Under the pieces are notes generated by a model. That model did no database searches and was not told where the DNA came from. It saw only the letters and a list, made by a program, of their open reading frames with translations. The position numbers and the translations under genes were made by a program. A DNA stretch of 64,000 nucleotides from positions 114,019 through 178,018 of the forward strand of contig DASUCV010000001.1 in assembly GCA_036275915.1 (NCBI GenBank), in the 5' to 3' direction. The stretch is from Candidatus Polarisedimenticolaceae bacterium. Its GTDB lineage: Bacteria; Acidobacteriota; Polarisedimenticolia; Polarisedimenticolales; DASRJG01. Position 1 is the stretch's first letter. The number at the start of each line of letters is the position of its first letter. Positions 34,348 through 44,100 of this stretch are shown here, in pieces.

Positions 34348-35043
34348 TTAACTCCCGCGGCGATCGAGGATCGATGACGCCTGAGACCTCCTGGGCCGCC
34401 CGCCCTTGGTGGCGACCAGGACGCGACCCGTGACGGCCTCGACCTTGTGTACAAAGTCCGCGGAACCACACGGTCGGCCGTTCGCGGTGCATCGCCGGAT
34501 GCTCTCGAGCTCCTCGGCGCAAACTCCCTCAGCGAGCCATGATTCCCAGTCTTCGATCGCACCCGGGAAAGGGCGCTCCGGATCCAAGACCGGATGGCCT
34601 CGATGGAGGGCATGCGCTTGAGCGCTGGACCACGCGAAGTCGACTGCGCGTGTTACGAAGCGAGCCCGGACCGGATTGAGCTCGATGTAACGCACGGCGG
34701 CCCAGAGGTGATGGTCGTCCATGGGACTCGAGAAGAAGCGATCGCCCCAGAGATGCCCTGTTCGTTGGATGCGCTTATTAATCCGGACAGCGTGACCGCG
34801 TTGCGTCTCACGCAGACACCCTGCCATTGATCGTTCATGATCGCCGACCACGATGAGGTGCACGTGATTGGGCATGAGGCAATACGCCCACACGCGCAGC
34901 CCGTGTTGCCGCGAATTCGCAGACAAGAGCGTGAGGTAGGCCGCACGATCTGAGTCATCAATAAAGACGGGGATGCCGTGGTTGCCACGGTGGGTCACGT
35001 GGTAAGGACATCCAGCCCAAGCAATCCTGGCAACGCGCGGCAT
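34348..35043 (-). mobile_element. REP-associated tyrosine transposase (RAYT, Y1_Tnp family)
   Basis: A 231-residue HUH nuclease of the TnpA_REP type. It begins MPRVARIAWAGCPYHVTHRGNHG, has the HUH metal motif in YCLMPNHVHLIVVG, the catalytic Tyr in AVRYIELNPVRA, and the family C-terminus GRPCGSADFVHKVE ending in KGGRPRRSQ, a short DNA-binding tail. RAYTs are single-copy domesticated relatives of IS200/IS605 transposases that act on REP palindromes. GGAG precedes the ATG. The gene is visibly lower in GC than its neighbours, suggesting recent transfer. Inverted 29-bp repeats lie 97 bp past its end and about 120 bp before its start. Confidence 0.93.
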
Positions 35044-35163
35044 AGGCTCTCCGCGGGGAGGGCGGGACTTCAGGATGATCGTCGAGAATGAATTCGGCGA
35101 GCGCTCACCGCCGCGTTGAAGCGGTTGCCGGACCAAAACCGAGACGACTCGCGGAGTCGAACT

Positions 35164-35192
35164 AGGTAAGAAAAACTCGGTTACTGTCCCCT
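35164..35192. repeat. 29-bp inverted repeat, right copy (after the ClpX-like gene)
   Basis: Exact inverted match of 34222-34250. It begins one base after the stop codon of the ClpX-like ATPase (TAAGAGGGGACAG on the minus strand). Together with the left copy it defines a unit of about 970 bp holding the RAYT gene and the first codons of the HerA-like ATPase. Confidence 0.92.
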
Positions 35193-35193
35193 C

Positions 35194-36282
35194 TTAGACG
35201 GGAGGCTTCAGCGCTCTGAGGACGATGGTCTCATCCACCACGAGCTTGTAGCCCTCGCCGTTCTTCTTGACGTCGGGCTGGGAGAACGGGTCGAACTCGT
35301 AGGGCTTGATGATGCGGCCCCAGACGGCCTTGAGCGCGCGCGCCCCGATGCGGCTCGACTTCGATGCTTCGTCGGCGACTTTGCGGACGGCGCCCTCGGT
35401 CACCTCGAGATCGATCTGGTACTTCTTGAAGAAGTTCTTCGACGCGTTGAAGACGGAGTCACGCGGCTCGGTGAAGATGCGCGACAGGATGCCGGCGTGA
35501 AGGTCTTCGAGAATGATGTTGTTGTCGAAGCGCGACAGGAACTGCGGCTGCATCCCGTAGTCGAAGAGGTCTTCCTGCTTGAACCAGTGGCGCAGCGTGA
35601 AGAACTCGCGGATCTGAACCTCGCCGTTCTCGTAGACGGTCTCGGTCGGGAGCTTCACCCGCGACATCGGCGACGTGACGCGACGGTAGACCATCTCGTA
35701 GAGCGTCTCGAACGCGCCGGCGCACAGGAACAGCATCTTCCCGGTGTCGACGTGGATCGCCGCCTTCTCGAGCTGCTTGTCCTTGTAGACCGTGACCGGG
35801 TAGAGGATGCGCTCGCCTTCGATCAGCGTCAGGAGACCCTGCTGGATGTTGATGCCGGTGACGTAAGGCTTGCCGCCCACGATCGACGAGATCTTGTCGA
35901 TCTCGTCGATGCAGACGGTCGCGTGCTCCATGTAGTTGCCGATCTCCTCGGCCGACGCGCCCTCGCCGAGGATCTCCCGCGCGCGCTCCTCGAGCCGGGT
36001 GAGGAGGCGGTTCGGGTCGACCATCCCCTCGTCGGTCGCGAACTGGTTCGCGTTCATGATGCAGACGACCCGGTTCTCGTGGATCTCCTCGTGCGACTGG
36101 TAGAGGCGCTCCATCGCCCGCATGATCGTGGTCTTCCCGGTGCCGGAGTTCCCGATCATGAGGAGGTTGCCGTACTTCTCGCCGGCCAGATGCTTGAAGA
36201 TCGCGACGGAGACGAACTTCAGGATGTCCTGCTGCCCGATGACGTCGGCTTGCAGGAACTCGTTGATCTCGACAGGCTTCAT
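35194..36282 (-). CDS. ClpX-like AAA+ ATPase without zinc-binding domain
   Basis: A 362-residue AAA+ protein. It begins with NEFLQADVIGQQDILKFVSVAIFKHL (the ClpX/HslU-like entry helix with VIGQ), has Walker A MIGNSGTGKTTIMRAME, Walker B VCIDEIDKISS, sensor-type segments and a C-terminal small domain (LEVTEGAVRKVADEASKSSRIGARALKAVWGRI in family order, with the sensor-2 Arg in IGARAL). Compared with ClpX it lacks the N-terminal zinc domain and I see no clear IGF-type ClpP-binding loop, so it may act alone or with another partner. Its last codons abut the right repeat of the RAYT unit. Confidence 0.8.
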   Translation of the reverse strand: MKPVEINEFLQADVIGQQDILKFVSVAIFKHLAGEKYGNLLMIGNSGTGKTTIMRAMERLYQSHEEIHENRVVCIMNANQFATDEGMVDPNRLLTRLEERAREILGEGASAEEIGNYMEHATVCIDEIDKISSIVGGKPYVTGINIQQGLLTLIEGERILYPVTVYKDKQLEKAAIHVDTGKMLFLCAGAFETLYEMVYRRVTSPMSRVKLPTETVYENGEVQIREFFTLRHWFKQEDLFDYGMQPQFLSRFDNNIILEDLHAGILSRIFTEPRDSVFNASKNFFKKYQIDLEVTEGAVRKVADEASKSSRIGARALKAVWGRIIKPYEFDPFSQPDVKKNGEGYKLVVDETIVLRALKPPV

Positions 36283-36325
36283 TCCCGGGTTCGCCCTTTC
36301 ATGAGAAGCGTGCGCAAGCGGAGCA

Positions 36326-39300
36326 TTATAAGCCTCGCCCCTTGCGCGGCGCCGTACGAACCCCGTTCCGATCGGCGGGAGCTGGCGGCGAGAGCCGCTC
36401 GAGCCAGGTTTGGGCCAATTCGAACGTCGATCCGGGGAGATCCCAATCGTGCTTGGGACGCTCGATGCGCCGATAGGCGGCGATCGCTTCGTCCCGCGCT
36501 CCGTATCGTTCTGCGAGCCGCCCGATGACGAGCCAGTCGACCCGTTCCAGCGACTTGCTCGCCCGGGCCGCGATCATCTTGACGAGCGTCTGCTGAGCAT
36601 CGGCGAACCGCCCGACCTCGGCATACACGGCGGCCAGCGTGTGAAGGTTGATCGAGCTCGAGCGCGACGTCCGCAGCGCCGCGCGCTCTGCGTCGTCCAC
36701 GAGGCGCGGGCTGTCGTCACCCCGGAAGAGCCCGATCCAAGCGAGCGAGTTGTAGTTGTTGTCATTGCCTTTCCCTTGGTCGACGAGCTGTCGCAACGCT
36801 CGATCCGCTTCTTCCCATCGCCGCTGTTGGTAGGCGATCCGATACTCGAGCCGCCGAGCGACGGTCTCCATCGCGTGATCCGCCTCTCGCGAGACGCACA
36901 GCGCCGCGAGCTCGTCGTACGCCTTCGCGATCAGGAGCCCGCTCCCGAGACGATCGAAGGCGTTCGTCGACGGGTGAGCTGCGAAGTAACGCCTCGCAAG
37001 CGGGAGGGCGTCCGTGGGGCGGCCCAGCGTCCAATAGGCTTCCTGCACGCCGTACTCGAGACGAAACTTCTCGTCGTCACTTCTTGCGCTGCCCGCGGCT
37101 TCCGTCAGGATGCGCAAGGAATTCTCGCCGTCGCGATAGCATCCGAGCGCCGCAGCCGCGCTCTTGAGGGCGGCCGCGTCCATCGTCCCTTCCGAGTTCC
37201 AGGCGGCCACGAATGGCGTGTCGTCCAAGAAGTCGGCATGCGCGCCGGGAAACTCATCGCGCGCCCAGGTCAACCACTGACGCGCGTCCTCGATGCGTCC
37301 GATGTCGAGCCGACGCAGCGCGACGATGCCAAGCGACTGCACGTCTTGTGACGTGCCCACGATCTTGAGAGCGCCGTTCTCGCGCTGCAAGAACCAGTCG
37401 ATCGATTGCGCCGTTCCAGGAACCTGTAGCCGCATCGTGATCTTGTACCCGAGGTCGGGGTTCCCCTCTGTGTGCCACTCGAGTTGAGCCAAGGCCACGT
37501 CGACGACGCCGTCGGAGGTCATTCCCGACCCGGCCATGCCACGCATCGCGGCGGTGCGGTTCCGAAGTCCGTCGAGTGAAGGATCGGTGGCTGAACCCGC
37601 GAGCATCGGGGACACGTAGTCGAGGATCTTCACCGGATCATCTCCGGAAGCGATCTCGACGAAGAACCGTTTGAGGAAGGACTCCGCATCGTCGCCACTG
37701 AGATCCATCGTCTCGTGACGCCTGCATCGTGCGATCACGTCGGCGCGCCCCGGCGCCGAGGTGTCGCCCCCTGCGGCGGTCGAGGCCGCTCGCAGCAGAG
37801 CCGCCGACTCGGGATACCGCCTCAACTGCAACAGCAGGGTCGATGCCTTCACCAACGCGCTGTTCTTGTCAGTTCGGGTACCGGTGCGTCGGCCGGCCTC
37901 CGCGGTCGCATCGTCGATGCCGCTGCCGATTTCCGTCGCCGCTACGACCCAGGCGACGCGATCATCGACCGTGTCGGCATCGCTTGCCAGATCGCGGACC
38001 TCGGACCAACGGTCGGCTCGTGCCAACGCCACGAGCAGCGACTGGTCGTACGCCTTCGTATCGAGATCCTTCTTGAGGCCTTGCCAGACCGAGATGGCGT
38101 CCATCAGGCGGGCACGGCGGCCATATCGCTCACTCGTCTTAGGGTCGTACTCGAGAGCGACCGCCAGATTGCGCCGCGCCGTTTCGTCTTTCGGATCGAG
38201 CTCCATCGCCTTGCGCGCGGCACGCTCGGTCTCGGCGATATCGGCCCCGTTCTCGAACGGTCGGCCGATGAGGTCGTGTGAGTAGATGAAACTGTAGGTC
38301 ACCCACGTGGTGGCGGATCCGGGTTCGAGCGTGACGGCCCGCCGCGCCTCGCTGCGTGCCGCTTCCCCGACGCCGCCTCGGAGGAATGCCGTGGCGAGCT
38401 GACTGTGATGTAACGCCTCTTTGGGATGAAGTTGGGCGAGGCGACTGTACTCGGCGATCGCGTCCCCAATACGCCCCTGTTGGAGCGCCTTGTAGCCGAC
38501 TTGCTCCACGACGATCTGCACATCGTCGGACTTCTTCAGCTTGTCGATCCACGCGCGGACCTGCGCCAGCTCTTCCGTCGACCAGACGAGCCGATCTCCC
38601 GTGTCGAGCGTCGCCTGGAACTCGAGGACCCCGTCGTCGAGTTGACGGAAACGGCGCGTGAACCGGACGGGGCCCACGGTGGTGTCCTCGGTCTTCGGTG
38701 GCTCACCGGGCGCGAACCCGGGCGGCGGATGCACGCGGACTGTCCACACATCGACGAACGGATTTTCCAGGTGAAACGGCTGCGTGCGCGGCTTCGCCGC
38801 CTTGTCCGTCGCGTCGGTCGCCGTCGGCAGCTCGTCGCTCAGTCGAGAGACGAAGTCGGCTTGGGGGAATCGCGGACTCGATGCGTCCGCGAACGTCTGT
38901 CCAACCGGGCTCTCGACAGCTTCGTACGTCTCGACGAACGGTTGCGTGAGATCGCTCGGAGGCGTTCGGTGCGCGTCGCCCAGCGCCTTGGCCTTGAAGA
39001 TGCGCTTGGCGTCCGCTTCAGTCTTTTTTCTCCAATCGGCCTCGCTGATGCTCCAATTCCGGCCGCGAGCCATCGCCTCCAGGACGCCGGTCGAACGGAC
39101 CGTCTCCACGATCCGCGCGGGCCCGATCTCCCCCAAGTACAGATCCCGCGAGGTTTCGATACGGTTGCGCGCTGCGGTCGATTCGGGGATCCGCTCCATC
39201 CCGGGCGTCGACTTCGAGGCGACGAGAGCGAGGCGTCCGGCAACGCCGATCGGGAGATCGCCGACGCGGAAATTGTCCGCCGTGGCGTCGATCCAGAGCC

Positions 39301-40459
39301 GCGGGGTGCCTTCGACGACGACGATCGCATGATCGAAGACTTCGATCCCGGGAAGATCGGGGTCGGGATCGCGGCCGAGCCCCGTCGCGACGAGCGCCAC
39401 ATGAGCCTGGAGTCCGGCGCCCCGCAGCAGAGCGACGAGGAGCGTCGCCTTGTCCTTGCAATCACCGAATCGTCGCTTCGACGTCTCCGCGGGCGGCGCG
39501 GGCACGATCGTCGATTCGCGGAATTCGACGCCAGAATAACGCACGGTCGCGTGCAGCGCACGCACGATCGCCTCGATCCTCGCCTGCCCCGCAAGCCCCT
39601 TGCCCGCGCTCGCGAGGCCACCGACCTGTCCGCCGCCGATTTGCTTGTCCACGATATCGGAGTAGTCACCTGCGATACGCGGCCATCCAGCGCCCACCGA
39701 CAGCTCGACGATGGGTGTCTCGTCCACGTCGAACGGCAGGGACTGTACCCTGTCGGGTAGCTTGGGAAGGGCTCCCATGCGGAACGTTTGCAGAACCCGG
39801 CCTTCGTGCTCGCTCTTCTCCATGGACACCGACGGCAGACACTTCGCTCGAGCCACGACGGCGAGGCCGGCCGGTGCGTCGATCGTCACCTTCGTATTCC
39901 GTACCGGAATCGAATCGCCGAAGACGAAGCTGTAGAAGTGGGATGGGATGAAGGGTGGAGTGCCCTCGACGATGGTCCACGTGAGCTCGACGACCGACCC
40001 GATCTCCACCGCCGGCAACGGCCCGGTGAGGACCCTGCGATCGGAGACGGTGGAGGACGAGTCGTCACCCAGCGGCTCGTCGCCGAGCGTCGCACCATCG
40101 AGGTCGTGCGCGACACCGTCGGCGGAGACGATCCGCGCCTTCACCTCCGGGCGCGACTCGTACCACGGTGCCCAACGCACGTTGACCCAGCTTCGGTCGT
40201 CGACACCGGACTGATCGAGAACGCGATAGAGAGCGTGGTATGTCTTCGTAAGACGTGCCGCGTCGTCGAATTGGAACGACATCTCCTCCAAGAGGATCTC
40301 GGCAGGGGCATCCGGTGCCGGACGTGCTCGAACCTTCGAGACGAGCGTCTCCGTGGCGACAGTGAACGGCGGCGCATCCAGCCACGGCTCATCGGGAGTC
40401 GCGGCACCGGCGACGGTCGTCGCGGTGAGCGCGATGACGACGGTCAGGAACATCTTCAT
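36326..40459 (-). CDS. Large exported DUF3857 / transglutaminase-like / TPR protein
   Basis: A 1377-residue protein. Signal peptide MKMFLTVVIALTATTVAGA, then DUF3857 (residues about 40-260; YRVLDQSGVDDRSWVNVRWAPWYESRPEVKARIV type strands), then a transglutaminase-like core with the triad Cys in FGDCKDKATLLVALL, His in EVFDHAIVVVEG and Asp in LWIDATADNF (about residues 345-410). Another beta domain is followed from about residue 640 by many TPR-like helical repeats (IGDAIAEYSRLAQLHPKEALHHSQLA and similar) to the end. Homologs occur in Acidobacteriota and Bacteroidota with unknown substrates; the combination suggests a periplasmic scaffold or protein-modifying enzyme. The start at 40459 is the first codon of the signal peptide. 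Confidence 0.85.
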   Translation of the reverse strand: MKMFLTVVIALTATTVAGAATPDEPWLDAPPFTVATETLVSKVRARPAPDAPAEILLEEMSFQFDDAARLTKTYHALYRVLDQSGVDDRSWVNVRWAPWYESRPEVKARIVSADGVAHDLDGATLGDEPLGDDSSSTVSDRRVLTGPLPAVEIGSVVELTWTIVEGTPPFIPSHFYSFVFGDSIPVRNTKVTIDAPAGLAVVARAKCLPSVSMEKSEHEGRVLQTFRMGALPKLPDRVQSLPFDVDETPIVELSVGAGWPRIAGDYSDIVDKQIGGGQVGGLASAGKGLAGQARIEAIVRALHATVRYSGVEFRESTIVPAPPAETSKRRFGDCKDKATLLVALLRGAGLQAHVALVATGLGRDPDPDLPGIEVFDHAIVVVEGTPRLWIDATADNFRVGDLPIGVAGRLALVASKSTPGMERIPESTAARNRIETSRDLYLGEIGPARIVETVRSTGVLEAMARGRNWSISEADWRKKTEADAKRIFKAKALGDAHRTPPSDLTQPFVETYEAVESPVGQTFADASSPRFPQADFVSRLSDELPTATDATDKAAKPRTQPFHLENPFVDVWTVRVHPPPGFAPGEPPKTEDTTVGPVRFTRRFRQLDDGVLEFQATLDTGDRLVWSTEELAQVRAWIDKLKKSDDVQIVVEQVGYKALQQGRIGDAIAEYSRLAQLHPKEALHHSQLATAFLRGGVGEAARSEARRAVTLEPGSATTWVTYSFIYSHDLIGRPFENGADIAETERAARKAMELDPKDETARRNLAVALEYDPKTSERYGRRARLMDAISVWQGLKKDLDTKAYDQSLLVALARADRWSEVRDLASDADTVDDRVAWVVAATEIGSGIDDATAEAGRRTGTRTDKNSALVKASTLLLQLRRYPESAALLRAASTAAGGDTSAPGRADVIARCRRHETMDLSGDDAESFLKRFFVEIASGDDPVKILDYVSPMLAGSATDPSLDGLRNRTAAMRGMAGSGMTSDGVVDVALAQLEWHTEGNPDLGYKITMRLQVPGTAQSIDWFLQRENGALKIVGTSQDVQSLGIVALRRLDIGRIEDARQWLTWARDEFPGAHADFLDDTPFVAAWNSEGTMDAAALKSAAAALGCYRDGENSLRILTEAAGSARSDDEKFRLEYGVQEAYWTLGRPTDALPLARRYFAAHPSTNAFDRLGSGLLIAKAYDELAALCVSREADHAMETVARRLEYRIAYQQRRWEEADRALRQLVDQGKGNDNNYNSLAWIGLFRGDDSPRLVDDAERAALRTSRSSSINLHTLAAVYAEVGRFADAQQTLVKMIAARASKSLERVDWLVIGRLAERYGARDEAIAAYRRIERPKHDWDLPGSTFELAQTWLERLSPPAPADRNGVRTAPRKGRGL

Positions 40460-40565
40460 GGCCTGGGGTCCCCGTAATGGTGACGACAGGGTAAGAGCCA
40501 CCTCGGTCGCGGGTCAATTGGGTGGGGAAAATGATTGTCGCCCTGCGGAGTCGCGTTGGGCGGCT

Positions 40566-41069
40566 CTACTCCCGCCAATCCTTGTGCGCGACGAAGGCCG
40601 GAACCGATGGGTTCGCCGCCTCCCGTCGCGCGACCTGCTCGTGCAGCCATTGGTACCATTCGTAATAGGTCTCGCGGTTCCCCGTCTTGCGATACTCGTC
40701 GATGTAACGTCGCAACTTGCGCCCCGAGAGAATGAGGATGCCGCTGGAGAAATCCTCCACCATCTCGATGTCGATGTCGCGGCGGTAGACGAGGATCCCG
40801 AGGCTCTCGAACGTCCCGAAGAGGACGAGGATGCACTGCATCTTGTTTCCGAGGCGCTCCTCCAGCTCGCGCCGCGAGAGGTTTTCGGGAAGGTCGAAAA
40901 CGATGTTGATCGCCTCCAGGAAGTCCGGGGTCCGGAACGAATGGAGCATCTGCAGGGCCGATTCGCGCGCGCGTTGGCGATTCATCAGGCGCAACTGCAG
41001 CAGGGCGAAGAACACACCGGTTACGATCGCCGTCGTCGAGATCATGCTGATGACGATCGGCAGGGTCAT
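40566..41069 (-). CDS. DUF4760-like membrane-anchored protein
   Basis: A 167-residue protein with one N-terminal transmembrane helix (MTLPIVISMISTTAIVTGVFFALLQL) and a cytosolic helical part (RMNRQRARESALQMLHSFRTPDFLEAINIVFDLPEN-type pattern), ending in short charged helices (RKLRRYIDEYRKTGNRETYYEWYQWLHEQV). This is the layout of DUF4760 proteins, which have no known function. It is separated from its neighbours by about 70-100 bp on each side. Confidence 0.6.
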   Translation of the reverse strand: MTLPIVISMISTTAIVTGVFFALLQLRLMNRQRARESALQMLHSFRTPDFLEAINIVFDLPENLSRRELEERLGNKMQCILVLFGTFESLGILVYRRDIDIEMVEDFSSGILILSGRKLRRYIDEYRKTGNRETYYEWYQWLHEQVARREAANPSVPAFVAHKDWRE

Positions 41070-41137
41070 CGGGGCGTCACCCTGGGCACAGGCGGAGTCT
41101 AGTACGGGTGGCGCGAGGCCGTAAGGAAGCTCCGGGC

Positions 41138-44100
41138 TCAGAACCCGGACTTCTTGATCGTCTTCGTCCGAGGTCGCGCCGGGACAAGGCCGCCCCAACA
41201 GTTGGAGACGTCGAGCGCCATCGTGCCCGGAATGCGCACGGAGGCGACGGCCTCGTTCCCTCCGCAATCGGTGGCGGTTATGCGCAGCTCCGGATTGTCG
41301 AGCTGGTGCACGCCGCAGAGCGTCGCGATGCGGCAAACGTCGGCGCGGGTCACCGAGATCGTTTCGTCGTGGAGGATCCCGTCGCGATCGCCGTACGTGG
41401 CGCCGTCGAAGATGACGCACTCCTGAAGCGAGATCGTCTCGTGCACGACGTCGCCCGTAGCGCCGTCGGCATCGCTGCTTTGGAAGACGATCGGGATGGG
41501 GAGCGACATCGGGAGTGCCGGGCCGCCGCCCGCGGGCGTCAAGATCGTGACCGACGGCGGAACAGTGTCGATCGTGAAGTCGACGCTCGCGCTCACGCTG
41601 TGACCCGAGCTATCGCTCGCATGAAGCGTGACGTGATGATCGCCGTGGCTGAAATACGAGGGGCCCGGCGGCGGATCGTACGATTTCATTGCCATTCCAT
41701 CGCAGGCGTCGACGAAGCTGTCGGTGATGGTGACCGGAAGCGCTGATGGGCCGAAACAGGCACCGGCCTGCGGCGAAAGGATCGAGCCTGCGGGCGGACG
41801 CGTGTCAGAGACGTCGACGGCGACCCCGTCGGTGGCGGTGGCTCCCGACGTGTCGGTGACCTCCAGTGTGACGAGGTAGAAGCCGGAGGGGAGGGCGGTG
41901 GTCAGGACGGGTCCCTCGCCGAGCAGCTCCTGCCCTTGCGTCCCGTACGCGAGGTACCAAGCGTAATGGGCGATGCCGTCCGAAGTTCCGGGGGTCGAAT
42001 CGGGATCGGTCGAGCCGCGGCCGTCGAGCGTGAACGGAACTTCGCACTCCGCGACGATGTCGGGACCGGCGTTCGCCGCGGGAGGGCCGCACCCCGCGTC
42101 GTTGATCGCGATGTTCTCTTCCATGCTACGGCTGAAATCGCGGCAATCGATCGGCGGAGCGCTTCCGTCTCCGGAATTGCCTTCGACGCAGAGCTGGTAC
42201 GCCCCGGGCTCGAGCGACCCGATCGGCACGCGCGCAGGAAGGGCACCCTGCGCGAACGGCACGGAGATCAGCTCGACGACTCCTCCGAGCAACGGGAGAA
42301 CGAAGCTCTGCGAGAGGACGTTCGTGTAAGCCACGCACAAGTTGGTACCGCTGCACTGCTGCCCGGTCACGTCCAGCAAGCACAGCGGTGCCGGCCCGAT
42401 GCCGGACACGCGCATCCAGCTCAAGTAGCTCGTGTCGCCGATCTTCTCCACGTGAAGGCTGTTCGGCGCCGTCGAGCTCCACGCCGCACCGATCGTCCCG
42501 GCGTCGTCGAAGACGATGCGCTGAGGTACCGGCTCGCAAGCGCAGAAGGAGGCGTCCGAGCGATCGGCGGGAACGGTACCGAGGAGCACGCCATTCAACG
42601 AGAATGAATAACTGTCGGTCTCGTCGGCGCACGTCGTCTGGAGCAGCTCGATCTCGATCCTCGAAGGCGGCCCCGCCGTAACCTTGCGCACGATGACGCG
42701 TCCGCTCTCCGACGGGTCGACGAGATCGACCGCCGCGTCGAGGCACGTCCCGCCGCTCGAGCTCACGCCGATACACGCCGCGCGTTCTCTCTGAGCCGGA
42801 TTTGGCGTGTGTCGGCAAACGTCACAGGCGTCGCCGAAGCCGTCGCCGTCCGAGTCGGTCTGGTCGGGGCTCGCTACGAACGGGCAGTTATCAAGCGCAT
42901 CGACGACGCCGTCCTGATCGGAATCCTCACAGGCGTCGCCGATCCCGTCCGGCTGCACGCGATCGGCCTGGTCGGCGTTGGCGACGGACGGGCAGTTGTC
43001 GCAAACGTCGCCGAGTCCATCGCCGTCGGCGTCGGCCTGGTCAGGGTTGTAGTCATGGATGCAGTCGTCGCAGGCGTCGCCGTCGCCGTCGCCGTCGACG
43101 TCGGACTGGTTGTTGGGCACTGACGGGCAGTTATCGCACTCGTCGCCGCGGCCATCGCCGTCGGCGTTGGCTTGGCTGGGGTTCCAGTAGAGCGGGCAGT
43201 TGTCGCAGGCGTCGCCGATTCCGTCGAAGTCGGCGTCGTGCTGACTGGCGGGAAGGTTCGGGCAGTTGTCGCACGCGTCCCCCACCCCATCGTGATCGCG
43301 ATCTTCCTGACCAGGATTGGCGACGTAGGGACAGTTGTCGCAAGCGTCCGCGAGACCGTCGTGATCGTAGTCGAATCCTTGCGAGTTGGGGACGAGCGGA
43401 CAGTCGTCGCACGCGTCGCCGGCGCCGTCGTGATCCTGGTTCGCCTGGCCGGGGTTCGCGACTGTGGGACAGTTGTCGCAAGCATCCCCCAGCCCATCCG
43501 CGTCGGTATCCACCTGATTCGGATTCACGACGCTCGGGCAATTGTCGCAAGCGTTGCCGACGCCGTCCGAATCGGCGTCCCGCTGATCGTTCGGGAGCGA
43601 GGGGCAGTTGTCGCAGGCATCGCCGCGCCCGTCGCCGTCCGAATCCGCCTGGCTCGGATTGGCGACGAAGGGGCAATTGTCGACCGGGCAGGTTTGCGAC
43701 GGTGCACCCGCGGCGCCGAATCCATCGCCGTCGACGTCGACGCAGGTATCGCACGCGTCATCGATCCCGTCCTGATCGGCGTCCCAATTCGTCGGGAACG
43801 GGACCGTGGGACAGTTGTCGCACGCGTCGCCGAGCCCGTCGCCGTCGAGATCGGCCTGATCGGGATTCGCGACCAAAACGCAGTTGTCGACGTCGTCCGG
43901 CACCCCGTCGTGATCGATATCGGCCGCCGGCGGCAGGTACGCCGCGCCATCGCCGAACCGGCCGTCGGAGTGAGCCCAGCCACCCCAGACCAACAGCCTC
44001 GAGCCGGTCCAGACCATCGAGGCGTCGTCCCGCGGCATGAGAGGGTTCGGAGCGGAGCTTGTGAACCAGACGTTCTCAGCCGGGGAATAGAGGCGGGCCG

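Noticed and set aside
34222..35192. A complete classical insertion sequence
   Set aside because: The unit includes the start of a neighbouring conserved gene, I saw no target duplication, and the transposase is of the RAYT type, not a DDE enzyme.
42800..43925. Periodic repeats that could be taken for a CRISPR array
   Set aside because: Unit length varies, the units are degenerate, and all are in frame with one long coding sequence encoding DxDGDG Ca-binding repeats.
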